64,000 nucleotides of DNA from Halorussus limi. GTDB lineage: Archaea > Halobacteriota > Halobacteria > Halobacteriales > Haladaptataceae. Made by a program: the position numbers and the translations under genes. Shown one piece after another: positions 8,822-17,311 of this stretch. The stretch is from the NCBI RefSeq assembly GCF_023238205.1, contig NZ_CP096660.1, forward strand, positions 186,001-250,000, given 5' to 3'. The notes under the pieces were generated by a model that had not been told where the DNA came from, made no database searches, and saw only the letters and a list, made by a program, of their open reading frames with translations. Numbering within the stretch: position 1 is the first letter of the stretch; every line of letters starts with the position of its first letter.

Positions 8822-9991
8822 CTACAGCACTTCCTCGGCCAGATACGTCTCGAAGTTCTCGACGTACCGCTCTTGACTGAACTGCTCGACGACCGTCCGG
8901 CGCGCGTTCCGACCCATGCGGGCGCGGCGGTCCGAGTCGGAGCCGAGTCGTTCGAGCGCGTCGGCGAGTTCGTCGGTCGAACCCTTCGGGACGATAAATC
9001 CGTTCTCGCCGTGGGCGACGAGTTCCCGGGTGCCGCCCGCGGGCGTCGCCACCACCGGGACGCCGAGCGCGAACGCCTCCATGATGCTCCGGGGAAGCCC
9101 CTCGTTGTACGACGGCAGGACGAAGAGGTCGATTTCCGCGAGCAGGGAGGGCACGTCGTCGCACCACCCGAGGAAGGTGGTCCGGTCCTCGATGCCCGCG
9201 TCAGCGACGCGCCGACGGAGCGACTCCGCGTAGTCGCTGCCGTGCTTGTACGCCTCGTCGGACGCCTCGCCAGCGAAGACGAGTTCGAAGTCGCCCAGCG
9301 AGTCGGCGACCGCTCCGACCGCGTCCACGAGGTGGTGTTGGCCCTTTCGAGGCTGAATCGTCGCCACCTCGGCGATTATCGGCCCGTCGCGGTCGGCGAA
9401 CGGGAAGTCCGGAGCGTCGCGGTCGTCGGCGCTCGTCGCCGAGAACTCGTCCAAATCGACGCCGGTGTAGATGGTCGTCGCCTTCCCGTCGCGGGTCAGC
9501 GGCCCGTCGAACCGGGTCTTGGTCCCGTCCGAGATGGTGATGACGTGGTCGGCGAGGCGGTGCGCGAGCGTGTCGAGGACGGAAATCGGCGTGTCGATGC
9601 GGACGTACCAGACGACGGGAATCCCCAGAAGCTTCGCCGCCGGGCCGAAGAGGACGACCGCTTTCAGACTGTTGCAGTAGACGGCGTCGTAGTCGCGCTC
9701 CCGGAGGTAGCGCACGATTTTGCGCGGGTACCCCGTCACGCCCGCGGCGGTGGACAGCAGCGACGCGGGGTGGGTGTCGAGCAGTTCGTCGCCCGACCGG
9801 TCGAGTTCGTCGGGGAGGCCCACTACGTCCACCGATACGCCGCGCTCGCGGGCCTCGGTAGCGAGCGCTCCCTCGCTCGGGACGACCAGCGTCGCGTCGA
9901 ACGAGTCGGTGTCGGTCAACAGCGGGAGCATCGACTGCTGGGCCCCCGTCACGCTCTCGTAATACGGCTCTACGAAGGCGACCTGCGTCAC
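8822..9991 (-). CDS. Glycosyltransferase family 4 protein 1
   Basis: A GT-B fold, GT4-type glycosyltransferase of 389 residues, transferring sugars from a nucleotide donor on the cytosolic face. The N-terminal Rossmann part begins TQVAFVEPYYESVTGAQQS. The C-terminal domain has VATIQPRKGQ and the donor-binding LPSYNEGLPRSIMEAFALGV, typical of GT4. I prefer the GTG at 9991; the open frame extends to 10135 but that part is basic and un-haloarchaeal. A TATA-like TTACTAAG sits about 29 bases upstream of this GTG. It faces the divergent GT4 gene at 10137 and converges on the operon ending at 8821. Confidence 0.9.
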   Translation of the reverse strand: MTQVAFVEPYYESVTGAQQSMLPLLTDTDSFDATLVVPSEGALATEARERGVSVDVVGLPDELDRSGDELLDTHPASLLSTAAGVTGYPRKIVRYLRERDYDAVYCNSLKAVVLFGPAAKLLGIPVVWYVRIDTPISVLDTLAHRLADHVITISDGTKTRFDGPLTRDGKATTIYTGVDLDEFSATSADDRDAPDFPFADRDGPIIAEVATIQPRKGQHHLVDAVGAVADSLGDFELVFAGEASDEAYKHGSDYAESLRRRVADAGIEDRTTFLGWCDDVPSLLAEIDLFVLPSYNEGLPRSIMEAFALGVPVVATPAGGTRELVAHGENGFIVPKGSTDELADALERLGSDSDRRARMGRNARRTVVEQFSQERYVENFETYLAEEVL

Positions 9992-10136
9992 AGGCCAAAG
10001 AAAGCGAGAGGCGCACTTAGTAATGGCCTCCGTATCGACTCGCCGAGCGAGCGCGCGCCGGGCGCGAGACGGGAAACGGGAGCGAAACGGACGAAACCCC
10101 TTTCCGGCGACGCGTCGTCGTCGGTGACGAGACATC

Positions 10137-11438
10137 GTGCAGGGCCGGATTCGCGTGTGTCACGTACTCAACGCGCTGGGGGACGGCGGGGTGCAGAACC
10201 TGCTGTTGAACATGGTAGAGCGTTCCGAGAGCAACGTCGAGCATTCCATTAGCTATCTGAACGAGTTGGAGACCTCGCTCGAACCGGCGTTTCGGGCGAG
10301 GGGCGTCCGGACGACCGACGCGAGTCCGGGCGGCCAGTTCGACCCGCGGGCGATCCCCGCGCTGGCGCGTCACGCCCGGGAGAACGACGTGGACGTGCTC
10401 CACGCCCACCTGCCGTGGCAACAGGTCGTCGCCAGACTCGCGAGTCTGGCGACCGACGCGGTCGTGGTCAGCACCCACCACAACCTCGGCGACAACACCC
10501 ACCCGGCGGTCGCCACCGCCGAGCGAGCGACCAGACCGCTCGACGCGGCGACGGTCGCGGTGTCGGAGGCGGTCCGCGACCGGCACGCCGGGCGGTGGCT
10601 TCCGGGCGAGGACGGATGGCGCGTCGTCCACAACGGCATCGACGTGCCCGGATTCCGCGAGGAGGTCCGGTCGCGACGCGTCGACGGCGAGGTCCGCGAC
10701 TCAGCGTCGGCCGCGCCGCGCGACACGGACGAGACGGTGGCCGACGGCGGTGCGGACGAACGAGATTCGGGCGGCGACGCTGACGAGCGAACTTCGGACG
10801 CCGACGAGCGGAGTCTGAGCGGCAACGAGCAGAATCCGACCGGCGACGAGCGAAACCCGGCCGACGACGCGGCGGACGAGGGAGGAACCACGTTCCTCCA
10901 CGTCGGCCGGTACATCCCCGGCAAGTCCCAGATAGACCTGCTCCACGCGATGGCGCGCGTCGTCGAGGACCACCCCGACTCGCACCTCTACCTCGTCGGG
11001 TGGGGCGACCTCGAAGCGTCGCTGCGGGACGCTGCCGACCGCCTCGGCGTCGGGGCGAACGTCTCGGTCACGGGGTATCAGAGCGACGTGGAGGCCTACT
11101 ACGCGATGGCCGACGCCTTCGTGTCGAGTTCGCTCTCGGAGGGGTTCCCGATAACCTACATCGAGGCGATGGCCGCGGAGTTGCCCGTGGTCTCGACGGC
11201 GTTCGGCGGGGCCGCCGACATCGTGGCCGACAGCGAGACCGGGTTCGTCGTGCCGACCCGCGACAGGGAGGGTCTCGCCGAGGCGATGCTGGCGCTGGAG
11301 TCGCCCGAGACGCGCCGCGAGATGGGGCGGGCGGGGTACGAGCGCGCGGCCGACCTGTTCGACGTGGGCCGCACCGCGGCGGAGTACCGCCGGATTTACC
11401 GGGAGAGCCTCGGCGCTACCGCTGGAACTCCGGACTGA
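10137..11438 (+). CDS. Glycosyltransferase family 4 protein 2 with an acidic inserted linker
   Basis: A 433-residue GT4 glycosyltransferase. N-terminal domain: IRVCHVLNALGDGGVQNLLL (residues 5-24) and DVLHAHLPWQQ. C-terminal domain from about residue 250: FLHVGRYIPGKSQIDLL, then SSLSEGFPITYIEAMA with the family's E-x7-E donor site. Between the domains, residues about 185-249 form an Asp/Glu/Arg-rich low-complexity stretch with repeated DER/DADER units that normal GT4 enzymes lack. GTG at 10137 is the only start close to the conserved VCHVLN strand. Its 3' end overlaps the convergent gene ending at 11416 by 23 bases. Confidence 0.9.
   Translation: MQGRIRVCHVLNALGDGGVQNLLLNMVERSESNVEHSISYLNELETSLEPAFRARGVRTTDASPGGQFDPRAIPALARHARENDVDVLHAHLPWQQVVARLASLATDAVVVSTHHNLGDNTHPAVATAERATRPLDAATVAVSEAVRDRHAGRWLPGEDGWRVVHNGIDVPGFREEVRSRRVDGEVRDSASAAPRDTDETVADGGADERDSGGDADERTSDADERSLSGNEQNPTGDERNPADDAADEGGTTFLHVGRYIPGKSQIDLLHAMARVVEDHPDSHLYLVGWGDLEASLRDAADRLGVGANVSVTGYQSDVEAYYAMADAFVSSSLSEGFPITYIEAMAAELPVVSTAFGGAADIVADSETGFVVPTRDREGLAEAMLALESPETRREMGRAGYERAADLFDVGRTAAEYRRIYRESLGATAGTPD
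10689..10883 (+). repeat. Low-complexity insertion within the GT4 gene
   Basis: Short repeats of GACGAGCGA with Ser/Thr/Pro/Asn spacers encode roughly 65 residues of DER/GNEQNP/GDERNP units exactly at the hinge between the two Rossmann domains. The reading frame is kept throughout, so it is an expansion of the linker and not a break. Confidence 0.6.
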
Positions 11439-12618
11439 GCGTGTTCCGCTCCTCGCGGGCGTCGGCGGGGCGAGAGGCCGACGCGACGCTCTCGTACATC
11501 CCGATTGACCAGTTGTGGCCGAAGACGCCCCGGCCCCAGTCGATGTTGCCGTCCACCGCGCACCGCCACGTCGTGCCGTCGAACCACGGGTCGACGTGGT
11601 GCATCTTCCCCGAGTTCCACCCGACCGACGAGTCGCTGGCCCGAATCGTCGGCGACGAGTCGAGTTCCGCGTCCGCGTAGCTCTCCGGCGTGAGGTCCGT
11701 GATTTCGAAGGTCCGGACCTGCTCGCCGTAGCCCGCGATACACTGCTGGAGGAACAGCAGGACTCGGTTCTCGCGCACGATTGGTCGGCCCGCGGGCCGG
11801 GCCGCGCGCGGCCGGTCCTCGACGACGGGGTTGTCGGCGTGAGGTTGCCAGTCGTCGGACCGGAGTCGCGGCGAGTGGTAGGCGTACAGGTCGCGCTCGT
11901 CGCCCGCGACGGCCCACCAGCGACCGCCCCACCGGAAGACGACGGTGTCGCTCACGGGGGAGTCGGGCGACAGTATCGTCGCCGCCTCGGTCCAGTCGTA
12001 GGGGAAGTTTTGGGCCTCGTAGAGTCGAATCTCGGCGGTCCCCGACGACTTGTCCCACGGGTCGGGCAGGAGGTAGTGGGTCCCCTCCCACGCGAACACG
12101 TACGGGAACGAGAGGTGGGCGTCGGTCCGCAACACGACGCGGTCGTACTCCCACGACGACCCGCCGTCGGGACTGGTCGCGTGCCCGATGACGGCCGTCG
12201 GGTCGGCGTCCTGATTGAAGATTTCGAAGAACATGTGCCACTCGCCCGACGCGGTGACGAACAGGAACGGGTCGGCCACGCCGCCGACGCGCCCGTAGTC
12301 GGTCACGTCGCGGGCGGTCAGGACGGGGTTGGCCGCGTCGGGCGACGGCCGGAGGGCTATCGGGTCGAAGGGAGCGTCGCGGTACGGATACGTCGGAATC
12401 GTCTCGCCGGTGTAGCACCGCCGAGCGGACGGGTCCGTCTGCCGGTCGTCGGCCGACGACCGACTCGAACCCGAGCCACCGACTACCCGCGGGACCGTGT
12501 GGTGGAGCGTCTTGCCGACCCGCCAGCTCAGCTGACGGACCACCGGGACGTTGCCGAGTCGCGCCCGGAGGGAATGGACGACCTCGTCGCGGAGTTCGGA
12601 GGGCGAGTTCCGTTTCAT
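11416..12618 (-). CDS. GINT1-like five-bladed beta-propeller protein (glucosamine inositolphosphorylceramide transferase N-domain family)
   Basis: A 400-residue soluble protein whose residues about 95-370 look like the five-bladed propeller domain shared with the N-terminal domain of plant GINT1 and with GH43/GH32-type folds. Blade motifs are GGVADPFLFVTASGEWHMFFE, SYPYVFAWEGTHYLLPD-like and WWAVAGDERDLYAYHS. The GINT1 name reflects homology only; the archaeal substrate is unknown, probably a sugar in the surface glycan. The ATG at 12618 shares one base with the TGA of the upstream ATP-grasp gene (TGATG), so the two are translated together and probably act on the same substrate. Its tail overlaps the convergent GT4 gene by 23 bases. 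Confidence 0.8.
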   Translation of the reverse strand: MKRNSPSELRDEVVHSLRARLGNVPVVRQLSWRVGKTLHHTVPRVVGGSGSSRSSADDRQTDPSARRCYTGETIPTYPYRDAPFDPIALRPSPDAANPVLTARDVTDYGRVGGVADPFLFVTASGEWHMFFEIFNQDADPTAVIGHATSPDGGSSWEYDRVVLRTDAHLSFPYVFAWEGTHYLLPDPWDKSSGTAEIRLYEAQNFPYDWTEAATILSPDSPVSDTVVFRWGGRWWAVAGDERDLYAYHSPRLRSDDWQPHADNPVVEDRPRAARPAGRPIVRENRVLLFLQQCIAGYGEQVRTFEITDLTPESYADAELDSSPTIRASDSSVGWNSGKMHHVDPWFDGTTWRCAVDGNIDWGRGVFGHNWSIGMYESVASASRPADAREERNTLSPEFQR

Positions 12619-13922
12619 CACTCGAAGTCGGGTTCGTTCACTTCCAGCCGCGAGCGCTGGGGCGGTTCGGTCGGCACCGACGCCGGGTCGTCCTCGTCGG
12701 CGGAACCGACGAGTCGGTCCGACAGCCCAGCGATTCGGTTCGACGCGTACCGGGCGAACGGCAGGGGGTCGGTCGGGTCGAGGTAGTCGAAGCGGGGGTG
12801 GCGGACCAGCGAGGTCAGCACGTCCGCCGCCGTCCTCGCGAACGACGGACGCTCGACGAGCGCGGTGTCGTCGGCGAGGATGCTCAGCAGGTGGCTGGCC
12901 TCCCCGCTCAGCAGGTGACCCGCCGTGCCCACCTCGTAGTCGCACTCGATGCGGTCGCGGTCCCCGTTCGCCAGCAGCCACGCGTAGTACGGGAAGTCCG
13001 CGCCCGCCTGCACGGTGAACGGGAGCGACGACCAGAACCGCGGGTTTATCTCCATGAGTTCGAAGTCGCCGGTGTCGGGGTCGCGGAGGAACTCGACCAT
13101 CGCCACGCCGTGCCAGTCGAGGTGGTCGAGCAGTCGCGTGCCGAGTCGCTCCAGTTCCGGAATCTCGACCGACCGCCGGAACGCGCTCGCGCCGCCGCTG
13201 TAGTGGACGCCCCGAATCTGGCGGTGCTGGAAGGTGGCGACCGCCTCGCCCTCGTCGTAGAGCGCGAAGAAGCCGTACTCGTCGGTCGAGCGCAGGTACT
13301 CCTGCACGATGGGCACGTGGTGCATGTCGGCCACGGCCCGGTCGGCGTCCGGACGCTCGCCCGCCGGGAGGTAGCGCGTCGTCGGCGGACGGGCGAGTCC
13401 GCGGGACTCACCCGCCCCGTGCGCGCCGCTGTCGGTCGGCAACACCGAGTATCGACCCTTCATTATCCACGGCCGCGACCAGTCCGAGCACTCGGTCAGC
13501 AGGTGGGTCTCCGGCGAGGGCACGCCGACCTTTCGGGCGGCGTCGTAGAGCCGAATCCGGTCCTGGACCGTTCGCAGCGTCTCGAACTCCGGCCACGGCG
13601 TGCCGACGTGGTCGGCGAACTCGTCGCGGTACTTCGAGAGGAGATACACGTCCTTCTCTCGGACCGGAAGGACGGTCCGAACGTCGGACCGGCGCGCGAG
13701 GCCGAGTAACGCCTCCTTGTACGCCGTGGCGTCCCGGGACGGCGACGGCACGACGACCGACTCGTCGCAGTACCGCGACCGGAACGCCTCGGCGGACTCG
13801 TCCTCCGAGACCAGTATCGTTTTGAAACCGCGGCGACCCAGCGACCGTGCGCAAGCGAGTGAACTCGGATGCGTTATCGCAGGCACGACGACCCCGTCCC
13901 CCGCTCCACCTTTCGCAGACAT
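12618..13922 (-). CDS. ATP-grasp carboxylate-amine ligase-like protein
   Basis: A 434-residue ATP-grasp enzyme, expected to join a carboxylate to an amine or alcohol with ATP hydrolysis. The N-terminal Rossmann part starts VVVPAITHPSSLACARSLG (residues 11-29). The ATP-grasp core has Lys155 in WIMKGRYSV, VQEYL at 206-210 and the magnesium-binding ELMEINPRFWSS (Glu291, Asn293). ATG at 13922 is chosen because the upstream extension of the frame is not protein-like. In haloarchaeal polysaccharide clusters such ligases probably attach amino acids or similar groups to sugars; that is inference. It is coupled to the propeller protein by TGATG. Confidence 0.87.
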   Translation of the reverse strand: MSAKGGAGDGVVVPAITHPSSLACARSLGRRGFKTILVSEDESAEAFRSRYCDESVVVPSPSRDATAYKEALLGLARRSDVRTVLPVREKDVYLLSKYRDEFADHVGTPWPEFETLRTVQDRIRLYDAARKVGVPSPETHLLTECSDWSRPWIMKGRYSVLPTDSGAHGAGESRGLARPPTTRYLPAGERPDADRAVADMHHVPIVQEYLRSTDEYGFFALYDEGEAVATFQHRQIRGVHYSGGASAFRRSVEIPELERLGTRLLDHLDWHGVAMVEFLRDPDTGDFELMEINPRFWSSLPFTVQAGADFPYYAWLLANGDRDRIECDYEVGTAGHLLSGEASHLLSILADDTALVERPSFARTAADVLTSLVRHPRFDYLDPTDPLPFARYASNRIAGLSDRLVGSADEDDPASVPTEPPQRSRLEVNEPDFE

Positions 13923-14187
13923 GTCGTTATTACAAACGCTACGGTAGGTTTTCTTAAAGAAGTTGCTCCCGTTGACGCGGCTCCGGCACGTTATTGTATC
14001 CGTACGCCCCCGAAATTTCATTCGTTTGCCACCTCGTATCCGCCTCCGAGGCGCCGCGAGTCGGTCGGACGAGGCCAATGCGCGAGTCGCGGACCGACCA
14101 ACCGCCGACGGAAGGTGGCGGCCCGTCCACGTCGAGTCCGGACAAGGCCCGAGGCCGACCGCCTGCCACGGCTTACCGCGAGTCGGG

Positions 14188-14442
14188 TCACAGTTTCCCC
14201 ATCACCCGACGGAAGACCGCGTACCCGAACACGACCACGACCAGCGCCACGAACCACTTCAGGCGGCGTCGCCACTCCGGCGACCGGGTCGCGGGCGCCG
14301 TGAGCGCCACCAACCCGAGAAACCCGACGAACGAGACGAACGCGAACGCCTGTAGCGACATGAGTCCGAAGAGAGTGAGTCCCAACACGCCCAGAAGCAT
14401 CCACGACACGTGAGCGAGAACGAACTCGTGGCGTCGGAGCAT
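14188..14442 (-). CDS. Small two-helix membrane protein
   Basis: An 84-residue protein of unknown function. It has hydrophobic segments at about residues 9-50 (two close helices) and 60-76, and a basic loop RSPEWRRRLKW between them. ATG at 14442 (MLRRHEF) is preferred to the longer frame, whose extra 42 residues are Arg-rich and not conserved-looking; an AT-rich TTACATAGAATTA lies 25-40 bases upstream. It sits upstream of the ATP-grasp gene on the same strand, within the glycan cluster. Confidence 0.65.
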   Translation of the reverse strand: MLRRHEFVLAHVSWMLLGVLGLTLFGLMSLQAFAFVSFVGFLGLVALTAPATRSPEWRRRLKWFVALVVVVFGYAVFRRVMGKL

Positions 14443-14827
14443 CGACACAGACCGTATGCTCCGTAATTCTATGTAAGTACCGGCCGGGCGCCGGCGGTTC
14501 GCGCCGCCCGACCGGAAGCGAGCGCGGTCGAAACCGGTTCTCGGCCCGTCACCGCGAGACCAGTCCAAGCCCAGAGCGAAAGAAAGAGTCTAGTCTAGGA
14601 AGTCTAGGTATTATGGCCCAATTTCCTACGTTAAGCCAGTAATATCTCCAGATGCCGAAATATCCGGTTGCTGTTACGGAAGATTGATGAAGAGGTGTTG
14701 CAAATCCAGTTCCCGTGGCCCCGTCACGGACCGTCCGGGTACGCCGAAGCCCTCCTCGCGGGAGACGACTGTGGGGCGAGTGGGAGAGCGCCCGGCGTCC
14801 GGCGGCGGGTCGAACGAGTTGGTATCT
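14443..14827. other. Gap between divergent genes, AT-rich promoter region
   Basis: No convincing gene. Around 14588-14660 the sequence becomes AT-rich with GTCTAGTCTAGGAAGTCTAG, three copies of a TCTAG core, and several TATA-like stretches (AATATC, GAAATATCC). It probably holds the promoters of the small membrane protein to the left and of the beta-helix protein to the right. The frame continuing 5' of the beta-helix gene to 14684 is Arg/Ser-rich and looks non-coding. Confidence 0.5.
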
Positions 14828-15877
14828 ATGACAGACAACCACGAATATCAGACTCCCTCGAAGGGAGCGAACGATTGGCACATCCCGATCAACAAGAACT
14901 TCGCGGCGCTCGACGCCGACGTCGAGATCCGCGACGCCGCCCAGAATCGCTCGCAGTACAAGCCCAAGCAGGGCGCGAAGTTCCTCGCGACCGACTCCGG
15001 CGAGCGGTTCATCGGCGACGGTAGTCAGTGGACGAAGCTTCCGTACCCCGGTTCCAGCGACGGACAGACCACGTCCCAGACCAACGAGGGCGACCGACCG
15101 CTCACGACGACGGGCAGCGTCGGCGTCACGGTGGACTCGGGCGGTGGCGGCGATTACGAGTCGATTCAGGCCGCCATCAACAACGAGGTGCCGTGGCTGG
15201 TCCAACACCCCATCGACATCGGAGTGAAGGGCGGAACGTACGACGAGGACATTCTCCTCCCGCCCTACATGTCCAACTGGGCCGAGCAGGGCGACCGGGG
15301 CGAGCGCATTCCCATCCAGATTACCGGTGACACGAACTCGCCGTCGAACGTGAAGGTGAACTCGTTCATGGCGACCGGCGGCGTCGGCGTGACGCAGATC
15401 CGCGGTATCGAGTTCACGGGCGTCAGCCCCTACGACGACGAGAACACGGCCTTCTCGGTGTACAACACCAACCGGGTGGGTATCATCGACTGTAACATCA
15501 ACACCAGCGGAAACGCGATGACGGCCTACAACGGCCAAATCTGTGCGGTTCGCGTCAAGGTAAACGGTGGCGGTTGGGGCATCAAGGTCAAGCACAACGG
15601 CCAGTACTGGGAGTCCGGCAGCGGCGTCTCCGGGTCGGTCAGCGGCAAAGCCTACAACATGGACGACGGGACCATCAAGTTCAACCACAAGGACAACGGC
15701 CACATCTCCGGCAACCCGACCGTCGCGGCCGACAAGAGCCACGACGGCGGGTTCGTGCTGGACGAGGGCAAGGGTCGACTCTACGGCGTCAATCGACTCG
15801 CGGTGGCCGACCAGAGCGACGGGTCGCTCCACGACATCGTGGTCGAGAACGGGTCCGTGACCGCGAAGAAACTGTAA
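14828..15877 (+). CDS. Right-handed parallel beta-helix protein with phage-tail-like N terminus
   Basis: A 349-residue protein with no signal peptide or membrane helix. Residues about 10-70 (GANDWHIPINKNFAALDADV, then GAKFLATDSGERFIGDGSQW) resemble the N-terminal capsid-attachment part of phage tail-fibre/tailspike and GH28-like proteins. From about residue 100 (VTVDSGGGGDYESIQAAIN) it follows the pectin-lyase/parallel beta-helix pattern, with repeated NCNINTSGNAM-type turns. Possible roles are a glycan lyase/hydrolase or a structural spike bound to surface polymer. Base composition is like its neighbours, so there is no clear sign of recent transfer. ATG at 14828 (MTDNHEYQTP) begins the protein-like sequence. 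Confidence 0.82.
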   Translation: MTDNHEYQTPSKGANDWHIPINKNFAALDADVEIRDAAQNRSQYKPKQGAKFLATDSGERFIGDGSQWTKLPYPGSSDGQTTSQTNEGDRPLTTTGSVGVTVDSGGGGDYESIQAAINNEVPWLVQHPIDIGVKGGTYDEDILLPPYMSNWAEQGDRGERIPIQITGDTNSPSNVKVNSFMATGGVGVTQIRGIEFTGVSPYDDENTAFSVYNTNRVGIIDCNINTSGNAMTAYNGQICAVRVKVNGGGWGIKVKHNGQYWESGSGVSGSVSGKAYNMDDGTIKFNHKDNGHISGNPTVAADKSHDGGFVLDEGKGRLYGVNRLAVADQSDGSLHDIVVENGSVTAKKL

Positions 15878-15936
15878 CGCCCGGAAGTCGCGTCCCCGAC
15901 GAACACGTCGGTCCGGCGGTCACCGACGACCGGCGG

Positions 15937-16860
15937 TCACATCTCGACGTAGCCGAGGTCGGCGAGTCGCTCCGAGACGGTTTCGTCGTCGATGCTGTCG
16001 GTGTCGGCGCGCGACTCGCCCGCGACGATGTTTCTGCGGTCTCCCGACTCGCGGACCAGCCACGGCACTCGTACCAACTGGTCGGTGTAAAGTTTGGGCG
16101 GGTGGCCGAAGAACGGCACCGGAATCGGGGAACTGCGCTCGCCGAACATGTTGCCGTGGTCCGAGGTCACGACGGTCCGGCCGTCGAGTTCCTCGACCAA
16201 CTCCTCGACGTGAGGGAGGGCGCGCTCGAGGTTCTCCTCGAAGAGGTCCCAGAGTCGGCGACGCGAGATATCGAGTTGGCCGTTGTTGAGTTCGTGCCAG
16301 AAGCTCTTGTCCTTCTCCGCGCCGTCGTGGAGCTGTTTCTTGTCGAACTCCGTGTCGGACTCGATGAAGGGGTAGTGTGGCTGGATGTAGTGGACGAGGA
16401 GCCGTTTGTTCGGGTACTCCTCGTAGGCGTCGAGCGCGTACTCGGTCGTCGTCTCCGGGAGGACCGTCTTGACGTCTTCGTGCCACCCCGCCTCGTTCCA
16501 GACGTTGATGACTTCGTGGAAGGAGGCGTCGATGGCGTCCTGATGGTAGTAGTAGATGGGACTCGCCGTGACGTAGACCGTGTCTTCGAGGTCCTGTCCG
16601 TTGCAGTTGGCCTTGAGGAACTCCGAGGTGTTCGACCCGCGCGATATCTTGGTCTCGACTTCCCCCGAGAGCGTGTTCGACATCCGGAACTGGTCGTCGC
16701 GGCAGGCGTCAAGGATGACGAGGTTGTCCCAGTCCTCGGCGAAGATGTTCGTCCCGTCCGTGTTGTACTCGCGTCGGTCCATGCGGGTGTGGTAGAGACT
16801 GTTTAACTTTTTAATAATTAGATTCGGATGGTACGGGAGCGCCTCTGCGAGCGTATCCAT
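15937..16860 (-). CDS. Sulfatase-like / alkaline phosphatase superfamily protein 2
   Basis: A 307-residue member of the alkaline phosphatase superfamily, shorter than usual (450-500). It keeps the metal-site motifs NLVILDACRDDQF (Asp51) and VVTSDHGNMFGE (DHG at 234-236), while the nucleophile region is SRGSNTSEFLKAN, so Ser or Thr replaces Cys. I choose ATG 16860 because a perfect TATAAA lies 31 bases upstream, giving a leaderless transcript; ATG at 16875 would leave too short a distance. Probably adds or removes phosphate or sulfate groups on surface glycan. It converges on the beta-helix gene. Confidence 0.85.
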   Translation of the reverse strand: MDTLAEALPYHPNLIIKKLNSLYHTRMDRREYNTDGTNIFAEDWDNLVILDACRDDQFRMSNTLSGEVETKISRGSNTSEFLKANCNGQDLEDTVYVTASPIYYYHQDAIDASFHEVINVWNEAGWHEDVKTVLPETTTEYALDAYEEYPNKRLLVHYIQPHYPFIESDTEFDKKQLHDGAEKDKSFWHELNNGQLDISRRRLWDLFEENLERALPHVEELVEELDGRTVVTSDHGNMFGERSSPIPVPFFGHPPKLYTDQLVRVPWLVRESGDRRNIVAGESRADTDSIDDETVSERLADLGYVEM

Positions 16861-16885
16861 AGATACCGTACACATCGTCCTCACC

Positions 16886-16891
16886 TTTATA
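16886..16891 (-). promoter_or_regulatory. TATA box of the 15937-16860 gene
   Basis: TATAAA on the minus strand, 26-31 bases upstream of ATG 16860. This spacing is that of a leaderless haloarchaeal promoter and decides between two possible start codons. Confidence 0.7.
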
Positions 16892-17311
16892 CGTAGTGCC
16901 CGCCGGGAGCAGGGCGGAGCGATTACTCTCGCGGGGCCTCCTGTCAGACCGGAATTGACTGTGGGAAAGACCCACATCCGGGTTTTCCCCCAATCTGACA
17001 CTGTCGGTAACGGACGCAACGACCGCACTAACGAGCCAATAACGGTCCGAGTCGGCTCTCCGACGGGCCGCGGTCAGTGAGGAAACCGCGCCGTTCCGCT
17101 TCAGCGCCGTGTTCGAGCGCGTGCGGTCGCGAATCGAAACCGGTGGTTTCCAGACGGCGGTAAGCGACGGAAAGAATCGGAAACGGGGGAATACCCAACG
17201 GAAATCCGAAATTCCGAGTATTTGTCGGCTGTTATACTCTTTGAGCGCAAATAATAACGGGCAGATAACAAAGGAAGCAAGAACCCTCCTTTCAGGCGAG
17301 GAGATGGGGAA
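16892..17311. other. Divergent intergenic region
   Basis: About 420 bases without a protein-like frame. It holds the promoter of the gene to the left and, on the right, an AT-rich part (17215-17285, TTATACTCTTTGAGC and AAATAATAACGGGCAGATAACAAAGG) that likely carries the promoter of the GT2-GT4-FemAB operon. A GGCGAGGAGATGGGG stretch just before ATG 17312 could act as a ribosome binding site. Confidence 0.5.
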
